NCBI RefSeq assembly: GCF_018294505.1
Contig: NC_057797.1
Span: forward strand, 124,439,116 to 124,503,115
Direction: 5' to 3'
From: Triticum aestivum
Taxonomy: Eukaryota; Streptophyta; Magnoliopsida; Poales; Poaceae
DNA: 64,000 nucleotides
How positions within the stretch are numbered: position 1 is the stretch's first letter; every line of letters begins with the position of its first letter. Under the pieces are notes generated by a model. That model saw nothing but the letters and a program-made list of their open reading frames with translations. It ran no database searches and was not told the DNA's origin. The translations under genes were made by a program, and so were the position numbers. Below, piece by piece: positions 22,099-32,533 of the stretch.

Positions 22099-24099
22099 TC
22101 ATAGGAGAAGGTCGGCAACCAGTTTGGCTTGCCGCCTTTCTATCGCTTGGGCGGAGGCTGCTCTTCTTGGCTGCTGGGCTTCAACGGTCGCGACCTGCCG
22201 GCTGCCGGAAGCCGGCTGCGGGGCCTTGCGCTTGTTGTCGCCCTGCTGTTGTCGCCGGCCGGCATCTACCACCGGAGTTCTTGAAGCCTGAGGAGCTACT
22301 TTGCGAGTCGTGCTGATTTGAATTTCCACCTTCATGGAGGAGTCGGCCGTGGTGTACTTGTCCGCTATGATCAGCATCTCGTCGAGGGTTTCTGGCTCAT
22401 CGTAGAGGAGCTTGTGCTTGAGGAGGGTGCCTTCTCAGCACCCGGCTGTGAAGTACTCGATGGCCTGCACCTCGTGCACGCCCTCGCAGGAGTTCCTGAG
22501 CTTAGCCCAACGCGTGAGGTAGTCGCGAGTCGACTCGTCAGGACCTTGCACGCACAAGGAGAGCTGACGAGGCTTGGGAGGATGCTTATACGTGCTGGTG
22601 AAATTGCGGACGAACGCTTCAGTGAAGTCGACCCAGCTGTTGATGCTGCGGGGCTTTAGGCTGTTCAGCCAAGTCCGGGCCGTGCCCTGGAGCATGAGCG
22701 GAACGTACTTTTCGGCGACACGCTTGTTGCCGTTTGCTATGCTGACAGCCGTGGAGTAGTCGACTAGCCAGTCTTCCGGCTTCACGGAGCCGGTATACTT
22801 CGGAGTGTCTCTTGGGAGCGTGAACCCTCTGGGAAAGGGCTCGTCCCGAATGCGGGGCCCGAAATAAGGCGGACCCAGCTTGTCTTCTTCTTCTAGCGCC
22901 AGGGACCAGTGAAGTCTGTCGATCCGGTGGCGTGCGTCATTCTCTCCAAATCCCTCTCGGCGACCAAGGCGGTCACCGAGAGTCGGATGGTCAACAGGCG
23001 GCAGGGAGACTCGCCTCTCCTTGCGGGGAGGGGGAGGCGGACAGTCGTCCTGTCGTTCCACTGCTCTCAGGTGGCCATCTTGGTCGCGCTCTATGGTAAT
23101 GCGAGTCCGACTGTGGCTGACAGTCGGCTCCTTGTCCTTTCTTCCTCGGGCGCCGCCAGTCGGTGTCCGAGACATCGTGCCTTGATCTCGGTGCGGGTCG
23201 TCGTTTGGCCACTGCGGCGCCTCCGTGCGGCAGCCGGCCTCGTTCTGCACGGCGGCCGCATCGAGGAGCCGCTGGACTCGCTCCATCATGAGGCGGCGTT
23301 CTTCGCCCTCGAAATTGTCCAGCTCATCCGCCGTTGCCTGGGCGGCTCGGATGTTCTCCGCCGGTGTAGCGTACATAGGGCAGCTAGCCCCAAACAGGCT
23401 GGCGATGGCTAGGCCACGCTGATGGACCGCGCCAAGGCGCCTGGGCCCGGCCGGGGCCGGCGAGCCGCCAACGGCGCGATCCATCTCCCGCTGGTAAGCT
23501 TCTAACAAGCGTCTCATGCTGGCCAGCTTCTTCGCGCCTTCAACGAGCTGAAGGCGGCGCGCTTCTAGCGTCTCCGCGTCAGCACCTTCCGGAATGGGCG
23601 CAGCTAGGTCTTGCAGCGCCGCGCCGAGTGAGTCGGGCGCTCCTCCGCCAGGGAACTCGTCATGACTGATGACTAGCACCTCAGTGACGGTGCTTCCGTC
23701 GCTCTCTGCGTGGGGGAGAGGTTCGTCGTAGACCACCATGTTGGTGGGGAACGCGTCAATCGACGCGGTGTCGGAGTCGACTAGCATCGGGTCGGTGGAG
23801 CCTATGGACTCCAAGTCTATGGCGGGCTTGCCGCAAATGTCGAGTTGATCGAGGAGGCCCGCGAGGAGGTTCTCAGGGCCGCCCGCGCCTGTGTCGGACG
23901 CAGGTTCGTCGGAGAGGCGGACCTCGCCGACAAGTTCGGCCAAGGAGCTGGCTGCGCAGGCGATCTCAACACCGCGCAGCGCGTCGATGCAAACTTCACC
24001 TGGCATGCCTGGCTGGCTACGTTCGCCAGGGAGGAAAAGGGTTCCCGTCCAGAACAGATCTCCGGACGGCGGTGCACTAGGCCCCACGGTGGGCGCCAT
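22099..24099 (-). pseudogene. gag of nested gypsy element
   Basis: The likely start is the ATG at 24,099, one base after the LTR; an upstream ATG inside the LTR (24,294) also lies in frame. The retrotransposon gag core is near codons 490-555 (TARTWLNSLKP, then WVDFTEAFVRNF). A TGA at 22,435 follows EYFTAGC, where relatives read Arg (CGA), and the same frame then continues (EGTLLKHKLLYDEPETLDEM) to a stop at about 22,099. A cysteine/histidine cluster (CKFHNSAKPSNHTMRKCHW) in another frame at about 22,020-22,080 is the zinc-knuckle remnant. The start codon lies within the primer-binding-like sequence. Confidence 0.85.
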
Positions 24100-24100
24100 A
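24083..24100 (-). promoter_or_regulatory. Primer-binding-like site
   Basis: Directly inside the 5' LTR the minus strand reads TGGCGCCCACCGTGGGG. It is a tRNA-complementary-looking sequence of the kind seen in gypsy elements, and it overlaps the gag ATG. Confidence 0.6.
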
Positions 24101-25225
24101 TGTCGGGGGTTTGGTGTGACATATGCCAACGGATGGCTTATCATGGTGGGGGCGAGTAGAACGTCGCCTGTGCCTGGAAACGGGATGAGGCGAAGACATG
24201 CACGCCGGTGAATCTTACCCAACTTCGGGGCTCTCCAGGGAGATAATACCCCTACTGCTGCTCTGCGGGGTCTCCGCATGATCACTATGGCCAAGTGTTT
24301 ACACGGTTGCTCCTTGAGCTGTTTCTGGTGGTAGAAGAGGGCAAGGCTAACTATCTCCTTCTATCTGGTATGGTCTAGAACTAGTGGGATCCAACCCCTT
24401 GCATGGGTGCCCTGGGGGGTTTATATAGGCCTAGCCCCAGGGGTACGATGGTAACTCGACTGGGCGCGGGCCCCGCCATCAGTGCCTTCGACCTCCGACT
24501 TCTCCGCCGACTGCTGGGCCCCGCCGACTGGTCTGGTACGGAGCCGACAGGTCGCGTCCACCGCGAGCGGGTCCTACCGGCCGCTGATTACTGTAGCCGT
24601 GCTTCTGATGACGCAGGCTTGGTCATGGGGTCGTGGCAACAGCCCCGCTGCCTGGCGGGCGATCACTGTGGCCACTCCCCATCTCATCTTGATTAATAGC
24701 GCGTGGGCCCCAGGGGAGGGCTCGGCCGACTCCCCCGGGCCGACTCCTGACGGGTCCGACTGGCGGTTCTCCCGCTGTCTCCTGAGGTCTCGCTGACTGG
24801 TGGGCCCCGCTGCCTCCAGGCCGTACAGACAAGCCGTCATGGGAGCAGGACGTGGTACTGTGGTGCTGATGTTAGGGCCGGCCGGGCAACAGTGCCACGC
24901 CGCACAGAGATCTTCCTGGGTACGGCGTGCTGTGGCCATGCCTGCCCTTGGTAAGGGGCGGGGAGTGGGCTTCACTGTAGCCACGCCCCTGCCCCGTCCC
25001 CTTCGATGAGGTCATGGTTTGTTGGAGTAGCCGGCCGACTCCCCAAAGCCGGCTTCTCTGGAAGTCGTCCCTGGGACTCAGCCGTGAGCGGGCAGTCGGC
25101 CGCCCTACCGTCGACTCCTCAGGAGGCGGCTCTTTACCCCGGGGTCTTGAGGGGCGCAGCCTGCCCCGATGTCTTGAAAGGTTATGGGACTCGGCTTGGC
25201 CTACCCGTGGCCCATTACTCTGACA
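24101..25225 (-). repeat. 5' LTR of the nested gypsy element
   Basis: 1,125 bp. It is the promoter-bearing LTR, as gag-pol is on the minus strand. A TATA box TATATAAA is at 24,420-24,427 on the minus strand. The right border is followed by TATGG, the target duplication. Confidence 0.92.
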
Positions 25226-25230
25226 TATGG

Positions 25231-27464
25231 TAACTTCTCTAGAGGCTTGACAGGTGGACCGAATTTGTATTGCCACCCGCCTCTAGTTGTAGTGCTAGAC
25301 GCCGGAGCAGACGGAGCAGCTGCGGCTGTCTTCTTTCATGCTTGCTTACGAGGCGGAGGACAAGGACTACGATGCGCCGGAGCAGCCGGGCCGGCGGCGG
25401 GTCTCTTCCGCCCTTGCTGGCGAGGCTGAGAAGGAGGAGGCTGGTGGCTCCTCGGGCGGGCCGGCGCAGGCAGAGAAGGAGGCGTAGTGCCGCCACGCGC
25501 CGGAGAAGGAGGAGGCTGGTGGCTGCTCGGGCGCACCGGCGCAGGCGGAGAAGGAGGCGGAGTGCCCTGATCACTCGCCGGAGGAGGAGGCAGTGGAGGA
25601 GGCAGAGTGCCCTGACTCGCCGGAGGAGGAGGAGGAGGAGGCGGAGGCGTCCAGTTCAGAAGGTTGATGAGCTCCTTCTGCCATAGGCATGGAGTCTTCA
25701 GAGAAGAACCCAGCCGAGTCTCCCCGTCACCCGTAGGGTGGTCAAGCTGGAGGTCCTCGAATCCTTCTGTGATTTCATCGACCATCACCCTAGCATATCC
25801 TTCGGGAATCGGCCGGCAGTGAAAAGTTGCGCTAGGTTTTGGACGTGCAACAGAGCCAACAACCGCCTTGACTTTCATATTCATCCATTGCGTAATAAGG
25901 TGGCAATTGTGAGACGCCGTGATTAAGTCCACGGGGTAGCTAGCAGGAGCCGTGAAGACAGGCTCCTGAAGTAGCTTCGTGGAAGCCATGCTGCTTCTCC
26001 GCTGAGATGGCGGGGGAGCTTCGGGTGTAGCAGCTTCGGCAGGTTGCGCGTTGCGGGCCTCGTCTCGTTCCTCTAGCGCTTGTACCCTTGCGTGCAGCGC
26101 CTGTAGTTGGGTCAGCTCCTTTTTCTTCTTCCTCTCCCGGCGTTTGTAACCGCCTGCGTCGGAAAATCCAGCCATCCACGAAGGGGAGTCTGGCGTGCCT
26201 TGTGTCCGTCCGAGGTGCTCAAGATTCCCGAGGTCCTCTGTGAGCTCATCGTTCTCTCTATCCGGAACGAACTTCCCTTCCTGCGCCTTTTTGATATACT
26301 CCTGAAGCTTCACGATGGGTGTGTTCAGCTGCTCGTTGGTCCAAACGCACTTCCCTGTTACAGGGTCCCATTTTCCCCCAACCCCGAAGAACCAAGTCCT
26401 GCAACAGTCTGGCCAGCGTCGCGTCTCTGGTTTGATCCCTTTAGCAATGAGGTCATTCTCAGCCTTGTCCCACAATAGTCGGGCTTTCAGGTAGCCACCT
26501 GACCCAGTGCGATGGTGATGCTTCTTCTTTGCAGCATTTTTCTTGTTTGTCACTGACATCTTCGCTGCTCTCTTAGATTTCTTTTTGGTGACAAATGCGG
26601 GCCACTAATCTTTGATCTTCTGAAATCGGCCGATGAATTCTGGAGTCTTGTCTTGGTCGACAAACGATGATTTCAGCTCATTCTTCCACCTCCTGAATAG
26701 CTCAGCCATCTTCTTAAGAGCATAAGCCTTGATCATTGGCTTTTTAACTGGATTCTCCCGACCCTCCTCTAGCGGAAAGGTGAAATTTTCCTGCAGCGCG
26801 GTCCAAAGATAAGCTTTCTGCCTATCACTGACATAAGACACCTGAGAGTCTTCGTACTTAGGCTTCAACCATTGCTCGATGCTGATCGGGATTATGTCCC
26901 TAACTAGAACCCCACACTGAGCATTAAATTTTTGCTTGGTCCGTTGGGTTTCAATCAGTTGGCTAGCGCGATCAATTTCGACGATCATGTACCTTTCGTC
27001 TGTGGGCAACTTTTTCTTCGGGCCTCGTCTCGTTATCGAAGTGTTGCTCGATCCGGAGGGCTAGAAAAGAAGAAAATGAAGATATTTAATATGTGTACAT
27101 ACCAAAAACAATTAATGCATCAATTAGCTATAGTCAACACATGCTTAATTAATTAATATACATATACCTGGCCGGACTCCGTTCGGTCACCAGAACCGTC
27201 ATCACGGTGTCCTTCCCCCTCCATTCGGTCACCGCAGCCGTCATCACGGTGTCCTTCCCCCTCCGTTCGGTCACCGGAGCCGTCATCACGGTGTCCTTCC
27301 TCTTCCATTGTTTGATCATCATCGTCGTAGCCTGCTTCTTCATCCTGTGTTTCTAGACCATCAGTGCATGTGACGTTGAGAAACGACAAGACGACATAAC
27401 TTCCGTGTGCGATTATCTCCCCCAACACCGCTTCTTGTGCTTCGTCTCGGGGGTGCGGATCCAT
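25231..27464 (-). pseudogene. CACTA-1 main gene, 5' part: En/Spm-like transposase-associated protein
   Basis: Exon 1 is 27,464-27,168 (MDPHPRDEAQEAVLGEI, then acidic 14-residue repeats). A 107-bp intron with GTATAT and TTTTCTAG borders follows. Exon 2 starts at 27,060 in phase. It carries SFVDQDKTPEFIGRFQKIKD, an in-frame TAG at about 26,605 where CAG is likely (relatives read DQWPAF), and then KKKHHHRTGSGGYLKARLLW and WFFGVGGKWDPVTGKCVWT. These motifs are typical of plant En/Spm (Ptta-type) proteins. A long proline-rich tract lies at 25,400-25,650. A TGA at 25,336 is followed in frame by GGWQYKFGPP, and the frame then hits the gypsy insertion at KLPY. Across the insertion, after removing one TATGG, it continues in frame into the protease part at 11,823. 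Confidence 0.85.
27184..27309 (-). repeat. Three 42-bp in-frame tandem repeats in exon 1
   Basis: Units start at 27,184, 27,226 and 27,268. Each encodes 14 acidic residues of the pattern EGHRDDGSGDRTE. The unit length is a multiple of three, so copy number can vary without breaking the frame. Confidence 0.9.
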
Positions 27465-27479
27465 AGTTTCTGCAAATAT

Positions 27480-28930
27480 TTACAACATGGCAATTATTAT
27501 TCAAAGATGACAGATGGATATATTAGTGGCAAACGTTGAACTAGCTAGCTAAGAACAATAAGGAATCATATTAGTGGCCTGGCCTCGACGCTTCTCTAGG
27601 GTTTGGGGTGGCCTCGACGACAACACTCTTTTAACTTGGTAAATTTGGGTGGCCTCAAGAGAGTTTGTCGATCGGGTAGGGGCGCGGCGGGAGGGGGTAG
27701 GAGACCGACATCATTTTTTTCTAGGGTTTGGGTGTCCTCGAGAGTTTTGGTCGAGCGAGAGGGCCGGGGAATTCTCCCGTGGTATAAGTTATCATGGTCG
27801 AGAGGGGGTATATCGACAACGACAACATACGACGACCCCTCAACCCTCGAACCCTCGGCGACCCTCGACCCTCAAACCCTCGGCGACCCTCGACCCCTTG
27901 GTGACCCTCTACCCTAGCTAGTTCCCGCCCCTCGCCCCTCAAACCCTCAGCGACCCCTCCCCCTCCCCCCTTCTTGTCGAAGTTATCAGGGACGGGGTAT
28001 ATCGACAACGACATACCCGATAAAAAATAAGAAGACGAAGAAGAAATAAAAAGAGGGGAAGAAGAAAGGAATAGAGGAGAAGATCGAAGAAAAAAAAGAA
28101 GAAAAGAAAGAGGAGAAGAAAGGAATAGAGGAGAAGAAGAGAAAATGGAAATTTTTCTATTTTCTGTTCTTCTTCTCTATTCCTTTCTTCTTCTCCTTTT
28201 CTCTTCTTCTCCTCTATTCCTTTCTTCTTCTCCTCTATTTTCCTCTTTTTTCCTCTTCTTAATTATTTCTCCTCTTCTGCCTCTCCTCTTCTTCTCCTTT
28301 TTCTGTTCCTTCATCCTAAACTAAACATAAACTAAAATAATCCTAAAACTAAACGAACTTATCAGACGGGGGATATCGACAACGAAGAAAAAAAAGAAGA
28401 AAAAAAAGAGGAGAAGAAGAAAGGAATAGAGGAGAAGAAGAGAAAATAATCTATTTTCTCTATTTCTCCTCTTCTTTTTCTTCTTTTTTCCTCTTCTTAT
28501 TTATTTCTCCTCTTCTTCATCTCCTCTTCTTCTCCTTTCTTCCTCTTCTTATTTTCCTTTTTCCTCTCATTCTTTTTCTTTTTCTTTCCTTTCCTATCTA
28601 GATATATAGAACTTTTCTAAAAATGTAACTTTTGCATATATAAAACTTTTTCTTCTTCTTCCTTCTTTCCTTCTCTTCCTTCTTCCTAAACATATGAAAC
28701 TTTTCTGAAAATAAAACTAACCTAAAATTAATGTACTAAATCAGAGAACATATATAGATAAAACTTTTCTAAAAATCTAACTTTTGCATATATGGATGTA
28801 TATACACAGATAACATACATACATATATACATTTTTATAAAAACTTTCTATATATGAACATAAAAAACATTTTTGACATCTAAATTTCTTTTATGAACAA
28901 CTAAAAACATCTGAAAACATCTAAACAAAT
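27480..28930. repeat. Low-complexity GAA/CTT-rich and AT-rich block of CACTA-1
   Basis: No gene. 27,830-27,960 is a cluster of 'ccctcgaccctc' type repeats. From 28,020 to 28,600 purine-rich 'gaagaag' runs and pyrimidine-rich 'cttcttctc' runs alternate, making long imperfect inverted repeats. 28,600-28,930 is AT-rich with 'aaacttttctaaaaat' repeated. Confidence 0.7.
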
Positions 28931-28939
28931 AGTAAACTC

Positions 28940-29290
28940 TAGGGGCCGGCCGGGCAGGGCATGGCGGCGGCGGCGGCGGCGGGGCAGGGCATGGGCGCAG
29001 GTGCGCGAGGAGCGGCGGCGGTGTCAGGGTGGGCGCACGCAAGAGGACGTGGAGCGGCAGGTATGCTCATAGGGGGTGGTAGGGCACGGCGGCCGGCAGC
29101 GGGGCAGTTGGCATCGAGGGCGTCGGCGGCGGCGAAGTTGGGCAGCGTCAGGCGGCGACGGGGTGGAGGACGGGCGGTGGGCGGCGTCGGACGGCGTCGG
29201 GCGGTGTCGGGGCAGGGTGCGGCATCGGCGACGGCGATGAGAGGAGCGGCCTGGTGGCGTTGGGGGAGAATGGGAGCAGTTGGGCAAATT
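28940..29290. other. GC-rich block
   Basis: A very GC-rich block with 'ggcggcggcggc' and 'ggcgtcgg' repeats. An open frame of 125 codons on the plus strand is composed almost only of A, G and R and is most likely a composition artefact. Confidence 0.5.
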
Positions 29291-29329
29291 TTTCTAAGTG
29301 TGGGCTTATATAGTCACACTTTTCATCCC

Positions 29330-29625
29330 AGTTCGTAGCACCAACCGGTACGAATGCCCCACTTTGGTACCGGTTGGTGCCACCAACCGGGACCAAAGGT
29401 CTCTTTTCAGCAGCCCAAAGGGCGGGAAGCGGAGGCCTTTGGTCCCGGTTGGTGGCACCAACCAGTACCAAAGGGGGGCATTCGTACCGGTTGGGGGCAC
29501 AAACCGGTACGAATGCCCCCCTTTGGTAAACCGGTATGAATGCCCCCTTTGGTACCGGTTGGTGCCACCAACCGGGACCAAAGGCCTCGTGCTCCCCGTG
29601 GCCAAAACCTTAGTCCCACCTCGCT
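29330..29625. repeat. Alternating inverted repeats of CACTA subterminal type
   Basis: The motif TTTGGTACCGGTTGGTG and its complement CACCAACCGGGACCAAAGG recur about eight times in both orientations. Each pair can fold as a hairpin around 'ggcacc'. Similar in style to CACTA subterminal regions but lying 3 kb inside the right end, so it may be an old internal duplication of the terminus. Confidence 0.7.
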
Positions 29626-29987
29626 AGTTGAGAGGGGCGCGGAGTGGTTTATAAGCCCCACTGCCGCACCCCTCTCAAGCTCCTCCCGATTGCAGGCTTA
29701 CGAGCCTAATTGTCACTCCTATGCCTGATAGGCCTACTGGGCCTTCTGCGGGCCTGCATACTGGCCAATGGCATGGTTTCTAGTCGTATTCAGGCCGTGG
29801 TGGCCCAGTAGTTGGCACTTTTTTTGTAGCTTTATTTATTTTATTTTGTTTCTACTTACAACAAAAAACCTTACTATTGCTATTTTTATTTATTTTATTA
29901 AAGTTTATTTATTTTATTGAAGTTAATTTATTTTATTAAAGTTTATTTATTTTACTTTTATAAAGTTTATTTTGTTTCTACTTCTTT

Positions 29988-29997
29988 NNNNNNNNNN
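29988..29997. other. Assembly gap (10 N)
   Basis: Ten N bases between 'cttcttt' and 'ttctttg'. The AT-rich flanks with 'gtttatttatttta' repeats suggest an unresolved low-complexity tract; the real length is unknown. Confidence 1.
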
Positions 29998-30158
29998 TTC
30001 TTTGTGCTTTTCATGTTTTGAACCGACTTTGATAATTTCACTGGCATGAATTTTATATAATTTTAGTTTAAAAAATACTAGAGGTTTATAAAAGCTTTTT
30101 AGTTCATTCCTTTTGCTATTAGAGTTTTATAAATGTTTTTTAGTTAATTTTCTTGTTG

Positions 30159-31265
30159 CATGGTATCATCATTTCATCCACATAGCATGTGCAAGAAAGT
30201 ACAGAGGGTTACGGTAAAACCTGGATGCACTTCGTGTACAAAACGGACAATCTCTTTTGAAGTATGAGAGTTTCATATGAAAACTCGTCTGCTACAAAGG
30301 GATTTCATTTTTTTGAACTTATTTGAACTCCATACTTTTTCTGTGTTCAAAATGCACCATTCAAAGCCACATCATCAATTTTCAACCCTTTCTGACTTCA
30401 GTTGTTATTTTTCATGCATTTACTGATTATTTTGAGCTATAAGACCCTGAAATTGAAAAGCACTACAAATGAACTCTGAAAAGGTTGAAAGTTGGCATGG
30501 TATCATCATTTCACCCACATAGCATGTGCAAGAAAGTAGAGAGGCTTACGGCAAAAACTGGATGCACTTCGTGAACAAAATGCACAATCTCCTTCGAAGT
30601 ATCAGGGTTTCATATGGAAACTCGTCTGTTACAAAGGGATTTCATTTTTTGAACTCCATACTTTTTCTGTGTTCAAAATGCACCATTCAAAGCCACATCA
30701 TTAATTTTCAACCCTTTCTGACTGCATTTGTTATTTTTCATGCATTTACTGATTATTTTGAGCTATAAGACCCTTAAATTGAAAAGCACTACAATTGAAC
30801 TCTGAAAAGGTTGAAAGTTGGCATGGTATCATCATTTCACCCACATAGCACGTGCAAGAAACTAGAGAGGCTGACGGCAAAAACTGGATGCACTTCGTGT
30901 ACAAAATGCACAATCTCTTTCGAAGTATCAGGGTTTCATATGGAAACTCGTCTGTTACAAAGGGATTTCATTTTTTGAACTTATTTGACCTCCATACTTT
31001 TTCTGTGTTCAAAATGCACCATTCAAAGCCACATCATCAATTTTCAACCCTTTCTGATTTCATTTGTTATTTTTCATGCATTTACTGATTATTTTGAGCT
31101 ATATGACACTGAAATTGAAAAGCACTACAAATGAACTCTAAAAAGGTTGCAAGTTGGCATGGTATCATCATTTCACCCAGATAGCATGTGCAAGAAAGTT
31201 GAGGCTTACGGCAAAAACTGGATGCACTTCGTGTATAAAATGCACCATTCAAAGCTACATCATCA
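30159..31265. repeat. Tandem repeat of about 330 bp, 3.3 copies
   Basis: Units begin with 'catggtatcatcattt' at 30,159, 30,496, 30,822 and 31,158 (lengths 337, 326 and 336 bp, last one partial). ORFs of about 80 codons recur in the units (MQESREAYGKNWMHF and MQETREADGKNWMHF). They shift and end differently, so coding is doubtful. Confidence 0.92.
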
Positions 31266-31407
31266 ATTTAGTACATATAGCTCTCATGGATAGATAAGTG
31301 ACCAAATTAATAGAAGTTCATCATCACATTAAAAACAAAGTACATACATAGTTCTCATTGAACAACATATAGCTCTCCAGAGCATCTAGTTAAACCATAC
31401 ATTGAAA

Positions 31408-32020
31408 CTATGTGAAACTTTTCAATGCAACAATAAATGCGATCATAATCAAAACCAAGGTTAAAATTGAACCAACGGCATAATGATACCAAGCCTCGGT
31501 ATGAATGGCATATTTTCTAATCTTTCTCATCTTCAACCGCATTGCATCCATCTTGATCTTGTGATCATCGACGACGTCCGCAACATGCAACTCCAATATC
31601 ATCTTCTCCTCCTCAATTTTTTTATTTTTTCCTTCAAGTAATTGTTTTCTTCTTCAACTAAATTTAACCTCTCGACAATAGGGTCGGTTGGAATTTCCGG
31701 TTCAAATACCTCCTACATAAATAAAATCTATGTCAACTTGATGGGCATAATTGTCAAAAACAATAAATGAACCAAATAGTTATAAAAGATAATATATACC
31801 ACATCTGAATCATAGCCAGGACAAGGGCTGACGGGGGCGGATACCAAAACCATCGCACTATATAAGCACAAGCAATAACAAAAGTAAGAAAATTACACAA
31901 GTATCTATCTAAAGTAAGAATTTTTTTTTCTTTCAGAAGAAGATAAGAGGCTCACCACAGTGGTGCAGGCGACGAGATCGGTGTGGGCGATCGAGGGCGG
32001 TGAAGACGGCGACGGGACAT
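31408..32020 (-). CDS. Small CACTA-borne coiled-coil and membrane-anchor protein, three exons
   Basis: Model on the minus strand: exon 1 32,020-31,956 (MSRRRLHRPRSPTPISS), exon 2 31,857-31,800 (MVLVSAPVSPCPGYDSD), exon 3 31,712-31,408. Donors are GTGAGC and GTATAT; acceptors are ATAG and TGTAG, and the phases agree. Exon 3 starts VFEPEIPTDPIVERLNLVEE, becomes a coiled coil (NNYLKEKIKK), then ILELHVADVVDDHKIKMDAM, and ends with one hydrophobic helix (YAVGSILTLVLIMIAFIVAL). As written, a missing A in an A-run near 31,620 shifts the frame between the two halves. This could be a real mutation or a homopolymer error. Similar small genes sit at this place in other Triticeae CACTA elements, to my memory; the role is unknown. 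Confidence 0.65.
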
Positions 32021-32223
32021 GACGGACCACTAAACCTAGACAAATCTCGGTGAAAATGGAGCTTGGAGGTCGAGCTTCGAGAGGAGAAAGTTTAACTAGC
32101 GTGGCTTGGGCATTTCATCGAACACCTCGTGTGCATAGGAGGTGATCTAGATCACCCAAATGCCCTCTCCTCGCTGGCCAGAAAAAACAAAGCACTGTGG
32201 AGTGCTCTGCTGCAGCGACGGGG

Positions 32224-32231
32224 TATATATA
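32224..32231 (-). promoter_or_regulatory. TATA box for the small CACTA gene
   Basis: The minus strand reads CTATATATACC, about 210 bp upstream of the ATG at 32,020 and directly inside the subterminal repeat region. Confidence 0.5.
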
Positions 32232-32234
32232 GGC

Positions 32235-32530
32235 AACTCATTTGTCCCGGTTCATGGTTGGAACCGGGAATAAAGCCCAGCCTTTTGTCCTGGTTCGAGC
32301 CAAGAACTGGGACCAATGTTTGTGGGCCAGGAGCGAGGCCCATTGGTCCCTGTTCGTGCCTGGAACCGGGACAAATGGGTCCATACAAACCAGGACCAAT
32401 GCCCACGAGGCCCCGGCCGCCCCCCTAGGCTCACGAACCGGGACGAATGCACCTATTGGTCCCGATTCGTGGAAGAACTGGGACTAATGGGCTGGCCAGG
32501 CCCGAACGAAAGCCCCTTTTTCTACTAGTG
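32235..32530. repeat. Right terminal and subterminal repeats of CACTA-1
   Basis: 'gtcccggttc' and 'gaaccggga' variants occur about ten times in alternating orientation, and the region closes with CCCCTTTTTCTACTAGTG. It mirrors 9,494-9,760. Confidence 0.85.
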
Positions 32531-32533
32531 TAG

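Larger units (their letters stand above)
11824..25225 (-). mobile_element. Ty3/gypsy retrotransposon nested in CACTA-1
   Basis: A complete 13,402-bp element with two LTRs, a primer-binding-like site, gag-pol on the minus strand and an extra ORF on the plus strand near the 3' LTR. TATGG flanks it on both sides (11,819-11,823 and 25,226-25,230). Order on the minus strand: LTR 25,225-24,101, gag, protease, reverse transcriptase, RNase H, integrase, then the oppositely oriented ORF, then LTR 12,930-11,824. Large size and an antisense ORF between pol and the 3' LTR recall the Tat/Retand lineage. All coding parts carry stops or frameshifts, so it is non-autonomous now. Confidence 0.93.
9494..32530 (-). 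mobile_element. CACTA DNA transposon (CACTA-1), 23 kb including a nested gypsy element
   Basis: The left end is CACTAGTAGAAAAAGGG at 9,494. The right end is its exact inverse, finishing at 32,530. The 3-bp duplication TAG is present on both sides (9,491-9,493 and 32,531-32,533). Both ends carry subterminal copies of a 'tggtcccggtt' type motif in both orientations, as expected of CACTA transposase-binding regions. The element carries a main gene (27,464 to 10,072, minus strand, broken) and a small membrane-protein gene (32,020 to 31,408, minus). Without the gypsy insertion and its duplication it would be about 9.6 kb. Caspar-like by general appearance. Confidence 0.92.

Noticed and set aside
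24100..24294. gag start upstream at 24,294
   Set aside because: This places the first 65 codons inside the LTR; the ATG at 24,099 just inside the LTR is the more likely start.
25270..25686. Arg-rich plus-strand ORF
   Set aside because: Antisense shadow of the proline-rich tract of the CACTA gene on the minus strand.
26605..27009. Separate gene starting near 27,009
   Set aside because: It lacks an ATG (TTG there) and is the continuation of exon 1 (27,464-27,168) across a canonical intron.
28961..29338. 125-codon Ala/Gly/Arg-rich ORF
   Set aside because: A GC-rich low-complexity block; no family features and no splice or promoter context.
30159..31265. Direct repeats considered as a CRISPR-like array
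   Set aside because: Units are about 330 bp and near-identical throughout, with no spacers; a plain tandem repeat in a plant transposon.
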